Both the position numbers and the translations under genes were made by a program. The notes under the pieces are model-generated. The model worked only from the letters and a program-made list of their open reading frames with translations. It ran no database searches and was not told where the DNA came from. Source: Photobacterium halotolerans DSM 18316 (GTDB lineage: Bacteria > Pseudomonadota > Gammaproteobacteria > Enterobacterales > Vibrionaceae). From it: 64,000 nt of DNA. Below, piece after piece: positions 46,862 through 53,932 of this stretch; position 1 is the stretch's first letter; each line of letters opens with the position of its first letter. The DNA is taken from contig NZ_KE384319.1 of the NCBI RefSeq assembly GCF_000425165.1, forward strand, positions 1 to 64,000. The letters run 5' to 3'.

Positions 46862-47088
46862 TGGTACAGGCCAACGTCACCGAACTTGAACCAAAACGAC
46901 TCGATGCCATGTACCAGGAACTGGCGGGGCCATACCCCGCCGTCGTCTGCGAATGCGGCCACTGCATCTTCACCCACCAAGGCGTCATCCGATCCCGCTG
47001 CGTCAAAGTCGCAGAGGGTGTGGCGCTGTGCAGGTGTAAAAGGTGGGTGAGTGTATCCATTAACTATCAACAAGATTATTTTAATTAA
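46858..47088 (+). CDS. Com-like zinc-finger protein, copy 2
   Basis: 76 residues. The C-terminal part repeats the copy 1 pattern: VCECGHCIF, GVIRSRCVKVAEGVALCRCKRW. The N-terminal 28 residues differ from copy 1 (ELEPKRLDAMYQELAGPYPA). ATG 46858 or 46861 may start it. It lies 22 bp before the membrane protein gene at 47111, again placing a Com-like protein immediately upstream of cargo. Confidence 0.6.
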   Translation: MMVQANVTELEPKRLDAMYQELAGPYPAVVCECGHCIFTHQGVIRSRCVKVAEGVALCRCKRWVSVSINYQQDYFN

Positions 47089-47110
47089 CATGAATTAAAA
47101 GGAGTATATT

Positions 47111-47824
47111 ATGGAAAATAAATGGTGGGAGTTTTATTTTATTCGCTATTTTGTTGGAAGTGTTTTTGGGGCATTGATCTTTACAGCAATAATTTTTCAC
47201 CCTGATTCAGGCTTGTCTTCAACTATAGGTGAGTTGCTTAATGTCAAGTCATTGTCTTTATCAACTTTAACGAATGGATTTTTATGGGTTGCATTGATTG
47301 TTGGAGTATCATTTTGCTACATCTCTAGTGCGCCAATTCTGCTGCTTCATACTTATAGGTGTAAGTTTAATTTCACATCGAATAAGGTTAGTCGTGGCTT
47401 TTGGATTTATATTCTTATTATTATGTCCGTATATGCCTTCTTGTATTACATGTACAGTGATGACTGGAATCTTGTCCAAGCAATGTTTATGGCACCGCTT
47501 GTGTTTGTTTTGGCCACTCAAGCGGCAATGAGTCTATCAGTTTATAGAACCTCCACCCCAGTTATTTTTGATTTCTATAAAGATTTAGTTAAGAATCGAG
47601 GTAAGGATTGCGAACGCCGACGACAGTACACTGAATCGTATAAGCACTTAAGAGAGCATGGTAATGCGTTTTTGATTTTATTTTGTGAAAGTGTTCTTGG
47701 TATGGCGTTATTTTCAGCTTCTACATTAAATCAAGTTATTTTGGTTTTATTTTTATGGCTTGTTCCTGTGTTGCCTGTTTGGTTCGTCGGAACATACTTA
47801 GAGTCTAAATTGCAGGATATTTAG
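47111..47824 (+). CDS. Polytopic membrane protein of the cargo, unknown
   Basis: 237 residues with about six hydrophobic segments (near 9-28, 54-78, 97-115, 123-145, 188-208, 209-229) and a charged cytoplasmic loop KNRGKDCERRRQYTESYK between the fourth and fifth. GGAG precedes the ATG at a good distance. No transporter motif is recognised. It is AT-rich like the other cargo. Its place in the slot suggests a host- or phage-interaction function, possibly an exclusion protein; there is no direct evidence. Confidence 0.55.
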   Translation: MENKWWEFYFIRYFVGSVFGALIFTAIIFHPDSGLSSTIGELLNVKSLSLSTLTNGFLWVALIVGVSFCYISSAPILLLHTYRCKFNFTSNKVSRGFWIYILIIMSVYAFLYYMYSDDWNLVQAMFMAPLVFVLATQAAMSLSVYRTSTPVIFDFYKDLVKNRGKDCERRRQYTESYKHLREHGNAFLILFCESVLGMALFSASTLNQVILVLFLWLVPVLPVWFVGTYLESKLQDI

Positions 47825-47875
47825 TCGCTCTTATCGTCTGTTCCCTTAAAATCTTACTTACATTGAAAAAACGAG

Positions 47876-47903
47876 CCCCTGATATTACTATCAGGGGATT
47901 TCG
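47876..47903. terminator. Hairpin between convergent cargo genes
   Basis: CCCCTGATA-TTAC-TATCAGGGG followed by ATTTCG, with AAAAAACGAG to the left. It could terminate transcription from both sides. Confidence 0.65.
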
Positions 47904-47958
47904 TATTTATGCCCTAAATAGCAAAAATTAACTAAGAGTTTTATAACGGTGACATCTT

Positions 47959-48519
47959 CTACTTAGGCTGGTTATTGTTAATGTTTGCCTTTTTACGTCG
48001 TTCTTCAATTTCTTTGTCGACTCTTTTTTCCTGAACTTGAAATAACTTTGATGGAAGCATAAAAGAGTAAAAGAATGCAATATAGGATAGAAACAATATA
48101 AAGCGTTCAGTTAATAACTTAATATCAATTAAGTTGTTTTTGATATCAGTTTCTAAGTTGAATTTTGTATATATACTTAGTACGCCATCGATTGTAAATA
48201 GCTTGTAGGAAAAAATAAAAAACAAAGTTAAAAGGTAAATGTATAGTAGGTTCCTCGTTCCTTTTAAGTTGCGACGTGTATTAATTCTTGCTTTTTCTGC
48301 AACTCGCCAAGAACCAGAAGGAAGCGATAACGGGTCTCCAATGAGAGCAATAATTCCCACTAAGAAACCCGCTAATATAGAGTATATGTTTACAAGGGTA
48401 TCTAACGCTTTTTCATTAATTAATGGCTGAGATAAATATGATAAAAACAAGCTAACAAGAATAGCAACAATTAGCTGGACTGTTTTTTTCCAATATTTTT
48501 TAGCGTTAGCGAAACTCAT
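47959..48519 (-). CDS. Four-TM membrane protein of a two-gene cargo module
   Basis: 186 residues starting MSFANAKKYWKK. Four hydrophobic segments: TVQLIVAILVSLFLSYL, VNIYSILAGFLVGIIALIG, LLYIYLLTLFFIFSYKLF and FILFLSYIAFFYSFML. They are separated by the charged loop WRVAEKARINTRRNLKGTR, and a basic C-terminal tail (EERRKKANINNNQPK) follows. The start at 48519 shares its first base with the stop of the upstream 334-residue gene (TAATG), so the two are coupled. A short soluble-then-membrane gene order and four helices recall RexB of phage lambda. That is architecture only; sequence identity is not claimed. Confidence 0.6.
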   Translation of the reverse strand: MSFANAKKYWKKTVQLIVAILVSLFLSYLSQPLINEKALDTLVNIYSILAGFLVGIIALIGDPLSLPSGSWRVAEKARINTRRNLKGTRNLLYIYLLTLFFIFSYKLFTIDGVLSIYTKFNLETDIKNNLIDIKLLTERFILFLSYIAFFYSFMLPSKLFQVQEKRVDKEIEERRKKANINNNQPK

Positions 48520-49523
48520 TATTGCTCCAAGACGCCACTTTTCTCGTACTGTTGCAGAGTATACACTAATTGCCCCCACATTGCGTCACGATTTACTGAC
48601 TTTCCATGCTCTGGGACATCAACTTTACTTTTCACTATTATTTTGTCATGTGTGAATGTCTTGCCTTTCTTGGTGGTTATTCTGTAGCCATTCAGGTCGC
48701 TTTCTATTAATTGGAATGCTGCGTTGCTCAATTGATCACCTTCTTCTTCAGCTTGTTCTCCTTTAACTCGACTATCGTGAGAAATCACAATGTTGGCATT
48801 TAGACTATCTACGTTGTTGAAATCTGCCACATCGTCATCTTCATATAAGCAGTCAAGTACACTCTCTGCCATTCCCTTGAGCTTTCTTAAAATTGGTGTC
48901 GTATTGAAATTATTATTTCTGGAAAGATAATCAAATGTGGATACATATACACTGGAATTTATTGAAATGTTTTTTATTCCTTCATTGTGAATGGTTTTTA
49001 ATGTGTCAATATCAGCTATTTGATGAATATTTAAAGTGTTTGCCTCTTTTCCATAGCCACCTGCATTTAATAAAGATTCGAAATACTGTAATGCAGTCGC
49101 TGCTCTAAGTAGATCAGTAGGACTTAGAATAATATGGTTTCCATATAGGCACATGAATGCTTCACCATCCAGATACTCTTTATCTACTGGTGCTGAATAT
49201 GTGTCGGCTGAAGTTTCAATGTGAGAGTTTGATGGGCGAGAAATAGTGTTTGCATCAGCACCTTCTTCATAAATCCCTAAGCAAATGGTAGTGCAGTCTC
49301 TATTACCTTTTGATAAAGTCGCTCGCATCGGGGAAATCTTCATCCCAACAATTTGCCTTCCTTTGCTAGAAAAAAAGCTTCTTTCAGAGGTGCTGTTTAA
49401 TTTGGACCATGAATTAATGACCATTTCTTCTAATGTTTCATTTATAACGAGGCCATCAAATTGTTTGAACTCAGCTCGGTAATAGTAAATTGTTCTACTT
49501 CTATTGTTCTTTTTATTTGCCAT
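48519..49523 (-). CDS. Soluble protein of a two-gene cargo module, unknown
   Basis: 334 residues, no signal peptide or membrane segment. The start is RTIYYYRAEFKQFDGLVINE. There is a central EAFMCLYGNHIILSPTDLLR and later NIHQIADIDTLKTIHNEGIK followed by NISINSSVYVS. The C-terminal half is acidic (CLYEDDDVADFNNVD), ending in GKTFTHDKIIVKSKVDVPEHG. The arrangement 'readout of a value, short helix, hydrophobic core, charged tail' and the coupled 4-TM partner are reminiscent of RexA, a phage-sensing protein that opens RexB. I do not recognise a named family, and the defence role is inference. Confidence 0.55.
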   Translation of the reverse strand: MANKKNNRSRTIYYYRAEFKQFDGLVINETLEEMVINSWSKLNSTSERSFFSSKGRQIVGMKISPMRATLSKGNRDCTTICLGIYEEGADANTISRPSNSHIETSADTYSAPVDKEYLDGEAFMCLYGNHIILSPTDLLRAATALQYFESLLNAGGYGKEANTLNIHQIADIDTLKTIHNEGIKNISINSSVYVSTFDYLSRNNNFNTTPILRKLKGMAESVLDCLYEDDDVADFNNVDSLNANIVISHDSRVKGEQAEEEGDQLSNAAFQLIESDLNGYRITTKKGKTFTHDKIIVKSKVDVPEHGKSVNRDAMWGQLVYTLQQYEKSGVLEQ

Positions 49524-49690
49524 TTAAGATCTCATCTCTACTTCTTCCATGAAAACCCAATGATGATACAAATTGCATACACTTGCTGTGATTGTGATCA
49601 AATGAATACAAATGATACAAGTACTAACTTTCACTGCCCCTCCTTATGAATCTTTTATTCTCTAACACTGCAATAATTGATGGCGACCGA

Positions 49691-49722
49691 GCCCCTGAGT
49701 AACCCTCAGGGGCTTTTCCGTT
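49691..49722 (+). terminator. Terminator before protease fragment 2
   Basis: GCCCCTGAG-TAAC-CCTCAGGGGC followed by TTTTCCGTTTT. It is the same hairpin as at 34803 with one base fewer in the loop. The near-identical block shared by the two elements begins just left of it, at about 49678. Confidence 0.85.
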
Positions 49723-49735
49723 TTAGGGCAGAGAC

Positions 49736-50338
49736 ATGAACAAACAATCCTTTCTTTCCGCCAGTGTTGTGCTGGCACTCAGTGCAGCACCGGCCAGCGG
49801 GGCCATTCATCTCCTGTCGGATGCTGTGAAGGTGGACACCCACAGCAGCAGTAAACGCAGTGTTGTCACCATTACCCGAACCGGCAAATTTTACGATCCG
49901 CGTTACGGCGAATTCGAACTGACCCAGCAAATGTTCGATGCCCTGGTCAAAAACTTCAACGAGAACGTCTATGGCCAGGAAATCAACATCGACATTGCGC
50001 ACCAGCCTGAAAACGGTGCCGGGGCGGTGGTGCGTCGCCTGTTTACCGACCGCGGTCGATTACGTGCAGAGGTGGAGTGGTACGAACTCGGCATCAGCAA
50101 AGTCACCAAAGAAGGCTTTAAATACCTGAGCGCCGAAATTCATCCCAATTACGTCAGTAACGAACAGGGGCAGAACGGCCAGTATCAGGAATTTGATCCA
50201 ATTAACTGTTATAAACTACTGGCGAATAAAATCTTTGGTGGAACGGAAACCATGTGGGGACACATATGGGGAACAAAAGATAGCAGACAAAGAAAAAGCC
50301 CGTTCTTTCGAACGGGCTTCTCTGTATGGTGCGTCTGA
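49736..50338 (+). pseudogene. Truncated phage prohead protease (Mu gpI-like), copy 2
   Basis: The first 150 residues match Mu I-like proteases (TRTGKFYDPRYGEFELTQQM, DIAHQPENGAGAVVRRLF, YLSAEIHPNYVSNEQG). After QYQEF the protein leaves the family. It reads through the element end, the tRNA terminator and the CCA end (RKSPFFRTGFSVWCV) to a stop at 50338. The catalytic and scaffold parts are therefore missing. The frame is open, unlike copy 1, so a 200-residue hybrid could be made. The gene appears cut exactly at the right end of the element. Confidence 0.8.
50297..50325 (-). terminator. Terminator of the tRNA-Val operon (copy next to intact gene)
   Basis: AAGCCCGTTC-TTTC-GAACGGGCTT, giving a T-run on the minus strand directly after the tRNA 3' end. 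The element's attP evidently carried this hairpin along with the tRNA 3' half, so both are restored after integration. Confidence 0.85.
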
Positions 50339-50374
50339 GTGGACTCGAACCACCGACCCCCGCCATGTCAAGGC
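50327..50374 (-). repeat. att copy 3: right attachment site inside tRNA-Val
   Basis: 48 bp shared with 35441-35488. It forms the 3' part of the intact tRNA-Val gene. The 5' part (50375-50403) is unique chromosomal DNA, so element 2 ends here. Confidence 0.85.
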
Positions 50375-50403
50375 GATACTCTAACCAGCTGAGCTACAGA
50401 CGC
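50327..50403 (-). tRNA. tRNA-Val (anticodon GAC), integration target
   Basis: 77 nt including an encoded CCA. Cloverleaf: acceptor GCGTCTG/CAGACGC, D arm GCTCAGCTGGTTAGAGT, anticodon stem TCGCC/GGCGG around loop TTGACAT (anticodon GAC), T arm with GGTTCGAGTCC. It closely resembles E. coli valV/valW tRNAs. Its 3' half is supplied by the integrated element. Confidence 0.93.
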
Positions 50404-50452
50404 AAATGCTATGTTTTGATTGTTTAGCAACAATGTTTTCTAATGCAGGATT

Positions 50453-50529
50453 TGGTACGACCGAGTGGACTCGAACCACCGACCCCCACCATGTCAAGGT
50501 GGTGCTCTAACCAGCTGAGCTACGGTCGT
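50453..50529 (-). tRNA. tRNA-Val (anticodon GAC), second gene
   Basis: 77 nt with encoded CCA. Acceptor ACGACCG/CGGTCGT, anticodon stem CACC/GGTG around loop TTGACAT (GAC), T arm GGTTCGAGTCC. The first base is A, where tRNA-Val usually has G, but the pair with U72 is kept. It is transcribed first, 49 bp upstream of the target tRNA, under the same promoter. Confidence 0.9.
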
Positions 50530-50562
50530 ATCACTAAATCGTCCTGCTTGAGAACGGGGTGA

Positions 50563-50591
50563 ATATTAGCGACTCAGACCCACAGGCGCAA
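50563..50591 (-). promoter_or_regulatory. Promoter of the tRNA-Val pair
   Basis: On the minus strand: TTGCGC (-35), 17-bp spacer, TAATAT (-10), then a GC-rich discriminator (CACCCCG), as expected for a stringently controlled stable-RNA promoter. Confidence 0.8.
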
Positions 50592-50691
50592 GTGTTTGAG
50601 TTGGCTTTTTTTATTTTTCGTGACTGTTTGATTGTTACTTGTACTGCCTGACGCTGAATCAGGCACTGAGTTGTTGTTTTCAGGGTAAAAA

Positions 50692-50952
50692 TTATTGCAA
50701 AAGCTCATGATCCGGCGGCAGTAAGCGGGAGATCCAGATAGCCAGTTTATGCTTCATATTGGGGCCGTCTTCCTGATCGGGAGAAAGCGGGGTGATCTGC
50801 TTCACATCAACCAGTAACCGGTAGATACATTCCACTTTTTCTTTATCTGAAATGCCTTTGTCGAAGTCTTCATAACCCTGTTTTTTGGCAAAGGCAATGC
50901 CTATTTCCATGGCTTTCTTAATCAGTTTTTGCTCGTTTTTGATTTTTTTCAT
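50692..50952 (-). CDS. DUF5062 family protein
   Basis: 86 residues starting MKKIKNEQKLIKKAMEIGIA. It is a small helical cytoplasmic protein conserved in Vibrionaceae as DUF5062; function unknown. The ATG at 50952 is chosen over 50991 because family similarity starts there. It is a core-genome marker just outside the integrated region. Confidence 0.75.
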   Translation of the reverse strand: MKKIKNEQKLIKKAMEIGIAFAKKQGYEDFDKGISDKEKVECIYRLLVDVKQITPLSPDQEDGPNMKHKLAIWISRLLPPDHELLQ

Positions 50953-51091
50953 TCTATCTCGTTCCCTGATTGTGGCCTGTATGTAAAGCATAGTAGGGGT
51001 GTTGATTTTTTGAGCCTATGGTCATTCATTTGTAAGGCAGTTAACGGTGTTTCGGCAAGGCGATGAAAATGAACGGCAAAGACCAGCTACC

Positions 51092-52162
51092 CTATGGCTG
51101 TCCGACGTTTATCCCACAACGCTTGAACAAGGTCTGCCAGTATGAGACGTGGTTGAGAGTAGCGTCACGAAATTGGCGGTGTATGTCACCGTCTATATAG
51201 AAGCTGTGATAATCGGCGAGCGCAGCAGGGCGGTTGGGGATAGCAAACAGGGCTTGCAGATCCGGCTGAATGTCCTGGTAGCGGGCATCAAGGTTGGCAA
51301 GGTATGGCTGAATATCCGTAACGAAAAATTTATAGAATACGTTCTCTAGAAAGTTGGCTTTCTGCTGGTTTCGGTTGGGTCCGCACACGACTGTGGCATC
51401 GTTTTGGCTCAGTAGGGCGGTTGTGGTGTTCAGCCAGTCAGTGGCACGGGCCATTGAGTAAAAAAGCTGACCAAGATAACGCGAGGTGTGGATGTTTTCT
51501 TCATAGCTGAGCAGGCGTTCAGCGGACTGAGCGGAGACGCTGTGCCGCGCAGAAATCTGGCTGGCAATGTGCGCTAATCCGCTCATCGCCTGCAGGGTGG
51601 CGGTGGCATCTGGAATCGTGCCCAGCGAAAAGGCGGCGTGTGAGGGCTTAAACTGTTTTTGCCACTCTTCACCAGTGAGCAGCATGTTCCACAGGTATTT
51701 AGACAGGTCATCTTGTTTCGTGGTCTGAACTTCTATCAGTTGCGCTCTGACATTATCGTCCTCGGGCAATGTCGCGATACAGTGGCCGATACCGTCTAAT
51801 AACAGCAGCTCGTAGCGTAACTGGCGGGTTCTGTCCTGCACTTTTCCCAGCACAGAATTGCGCTCTGCGATGAGATGAAACAAGCCGCATTTTCTGAGTT
51901 CATAGGCGTCAAACAGTCCCATTCTGACATCTTCGGTGCGCTGCAGCATATCACCGACCTCGGGAAGAGGCGGGAGCCGGGTATCCGGCTCTTTCGGCGA
52001 ACTGACTGCCAGCACAGAAGCAAGACGATCAGCATAGTCTGCAAACTGATTATCTGAGGACTGACGGTCACAACCGGCCAATAGAATAAGCAGGCCGCTC
52101 AATGCGAGCCGAATCAGCAGCTTGTTTATGTTAAGCGGATTTGAAAGAAAGCGTCGGCGCAT
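51092..52162 (-). CDS. DUF3080 family lipoprotein
   Basis: 356 residues. N-terminal lipoprotein signal with lipobox LLAGC (Cys about residue 31), followed by DRQSSDNQFADYADRLASVL and family blocks LPPLPEVGDMLQRTEDVRMG, LRKCGLFHLIAERNS and LLLDGIGHCIATLP. The protein should be anchored in an envelope membrane; function unknown. The start at 52162 is preferred because it gives a proper signal peptide. The longer frame overlaps norM. Vibrionaceae often have this gene beside norM. Confidence 0.8.
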   Translation of the reverse strand: MRRRFLSNPLNINKLLIRLALSGLLILLAGCDRQSSDNQFADYADRLASVLAVSSPKEPDTRLPPLPEVGDMLQRTEDVRMGLFDAYELRKCGLFHLIAERNSVLGKVQDRTRQLRYELLLLDGIGHCIATLPEDDNVRAQLIEVQTTKQDDLSKYLWNMLLTGEEWQKQFKPSHAAFSLGTIPDATATLQAMSGLAHIASQISARHSVSAQSAERLLSYEENIHTSRYLGQLFYSMARATDWLNTTTALLSQNDATVVCGPNRNQQKANFLENVFYKFFVTDIQPYLANLDARYQDIQPDLQALFAIPNRPAALADYHSFYIDGDIHRQFRDATLNHVSYWQTLFKRCGINVGQP

Positions 52163-52262
52163 GATCGTTATTCTGGGATTTTTATAACAGTATAAGCTAA
52201 CAGATTGAGTTTTCAGATAGAGAAAAGGCAGCGTTTGCTGCCTTAGGAAGAGGGGAATCCGG

Positions 52263-53633
52263 TTATTGTACCGACATTGCCAGCTGGAAATCATGGTCTT
52301 GGCGTTGCAGCCAAAGCAGTCGCACCGTCAGCATCAATGCTGCAGCGGTTAAGCCAACAATCGTACCAATCCAGAAGCCGTGTGGCCCCATTGGTGCGGT
52401 GAACAGGTTTGTCATACCCAGTACATACCCGATTGGCAGACCAAAAACCCAATAGGCAATAAAGGTGCGGATAAAAATGGCCCGCATGTCTTTGTAACCA
52501 CGTAGTGCCCCGGCCGCAACCACTTGAACGGCATCACTGCACTGATAAACCGCCGCAAGGAACAAGAGCTGAGTTGCCAGCATAATAACGTCTGTGTTGT
52601 CGGTATATAGCAAGCCAATCTGTTCGCGGAAAATGATCGTCAACACAGCTGTTGCCACAGAAATGGCCACGCCAACCCAGACACCGCAGTGGCTGGAAAT
52701 TTTTGCGCCATCAAAGTTTTGCTCACCTAACTGATGCCCGACCCGGATGCTGACCGCGGCACCTAAGCTCATAGGTAACATGAAGACCAGCGAAGAGAAG
52801 TTGATCGCAATCTGGTGGGCGGCGACAACAATTGAGCCCAGTGGTGCAATCAGCAGTGCGATTGCCGCAAAGATCGAGACTTCAAAAAATAATGCCGCTG
52901 CAATCGGAAAGCCAAGCTTGAACTGACGCAGAATGGCTTTCAGCTCTGGGCGATACCAGGTGTGGAATAGCCCGACGCGGCTGAGTTTCCGGTTCACCAG
53001 TACATAAACCAGCATCGAGAAGTACATCAGCCAGTACACAATGGCAGTGGCAACACCGCAGCCGATGCCGCCAAGCGCCGGTGCGCCGAATTTACCGTAA
53101 ACAAAGATCCAGTTAAGCGGAATGTTGGCTAACAAGCCGATGAAACCAATCACCATACCGGGAACGGTCAGTGACAGGCCTTCAGAAAAGCTGCGTAATG
53201 CCTGAAACAGCAGCAGGGCCGGAACAGCATAAAGAACGGCGTGTAAGTAACCAATGGTTTTTTCTGCCAGTACGGGTTCGACGGCCATGTAATCAATTAA
53301 GATGCCCGCATTATAGAGCACCAGTATGATTGGGACTGACAAGAGTAAAGACAAGACAAAGCTTTGCTGAACCTGAAACGGAATTTTGTCTTTCTGGCCG
53401 GAGCCGTTGAGCTGGGCGACAATGGGCACCATAGCGAACAGCACACCAATGCCAAACAGAATGGCAGGCATCCAGACGCTGGAGGCGACCGAGACAGCGG
53501 CCATATCGGTGGCACTGACACCGCCAGCCATCACGGTATCAATAAAGCTCATTGCCGTCTGCGCAACAGAGGCGATCAGAACGGGAATAGCGAGTTTCAA
53601 CAATCGCTTAGTTTCTAGACGATAAAGATGCAC
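52263..53633 (-). CDS. norM: MATE family multidrug efflux pump NorM
   Basis: 456 residues, 12 transmembrane helices in two pseudo-symmetric halves. It exports fluoroquinolones and cationic dyes in exchange for Na+ in Vibrio homologues. Recognised by LLKLAIPVLIASVAQTAMSF at the start, DTVMAGGVSATDMAAVS (helix 2 region), LPMSLGAAVSIRVGHQLGE at the start of the second half, and the length. Divergent from ribE with about 300 bp between, the same arrangement as in other Vibrionaceae. Confidence 0.92.
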   Translation of the reverse strand: MHLYRLETKRLLKLAIPVLIASVAQTAMSFIDTVMAGGVSATDMAAVSVASSVWMPAILFGIGVLFAMVPIVAQLNGSGQKDKIPFQVQQSFVLSLLLSVPIILVLYNAGILIDYMAVEPVLAEKTIGYLHAVLYAVPALLLFQALRSFSEGLSLTVPGMVIGFIGLLANIPLNWIFVYGKFGAPALGGIGCGVATAIVYWLMYFSMLVYVLVNRKLSRVGLFHTWYRPELKAILRQFKLGFPIAAALFFEVSIFAAIALLIAPLGSIVVAAHQIAINFSSLVFMLPMSLGAAVSIRVGHQLGEQNFDGAKISSHCGVWVGVAISVATAVLTIIFREQIGLLYTDNTDVIMLATQLLFLAAVYQCSDAVQVVAAGALRGYKDMRAIFIRTFIAYWVFGLPIGYVLGMTNLFTAPMGPHGFWIGTIVGLTAAALMLTVRLLWLQRQDHDFQLAMSVQ

Positions 53634-53932
53634 GAAATGCTCCAGAGGGCAGGTAATCTATTATTGGAATAATCTTCACAGTGGATTATATCGGCTTCAC
53701 TGATACTGACAATGATTTATTCAATCTGTATCACAATTCAGCATTTTTCTGCTTTTTTCTGTGTCGCCGTACTGTTTGAGGATATCACAATGCAGCGGGA
53801 CTGCAGGACTGGCTAAGTAAAACGGGTCAATGATAGGATGCTGGGCAGAGATTCATTATGTAGCACAGTATTGCTTTGCTATCCGATTAGGCGAGTGTCC
53901 ATCGCTTTCAGGTTCAGTTCTCTGGAGGAGAA

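Larger units (their letters stand above)
35441..50374 (+). mobile_element. Element 2: satellite-like integrative element with partial phage packaging module
   Basis: A 14.9-kb segment between two 48-bp tRNA-Val repeats, next to the reconstituted tRNA gene. Order: GH108 lysozyme (reverse), repeat array, tyrosine recombinase, GroES-like, two unknown proteins, large terminase, portal, MuF-type protein, Com-like protein, cargo (toxin-antitoxin, unknowns, second Com-like gene, membrane protein, RexAB-like pair), truncated protease. Major capsid, tail, recognisable replication and repressor genes are absent. GC falls from fairly high in the packaging genes to low in the cargo. It could be a deleted prophage or a true satellite that uses a helper's capsid; sequence alone does not decide. 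Confidence 0.75.

Noticed and set aside
44751..47903. Cargo region read as an integron cassette array
   Set aside because: The terminators have symmetrical stems with T-runs and there are no repeated attC-like imperfect palindromes with conserved GTTRRRY ends. The recombinase lacks the integron-specific insertion as far as I can see.
35441..50374. Element 2 as a Mu-like transposing phage
   Set aside because: The protease, MuF and Com similarity point to Mu-type head genes, but there is no MuA/MuB transposase. The ends are tRNA direct repeats with a tyrosine recombinase.
53634..53932. Possible FMN riboswitch before ribE
   Set aside because: The norM-ribE gap lacks the conserved RFN-element helices and motifs that I would expect; only a normal ribosome-binding site is seen.
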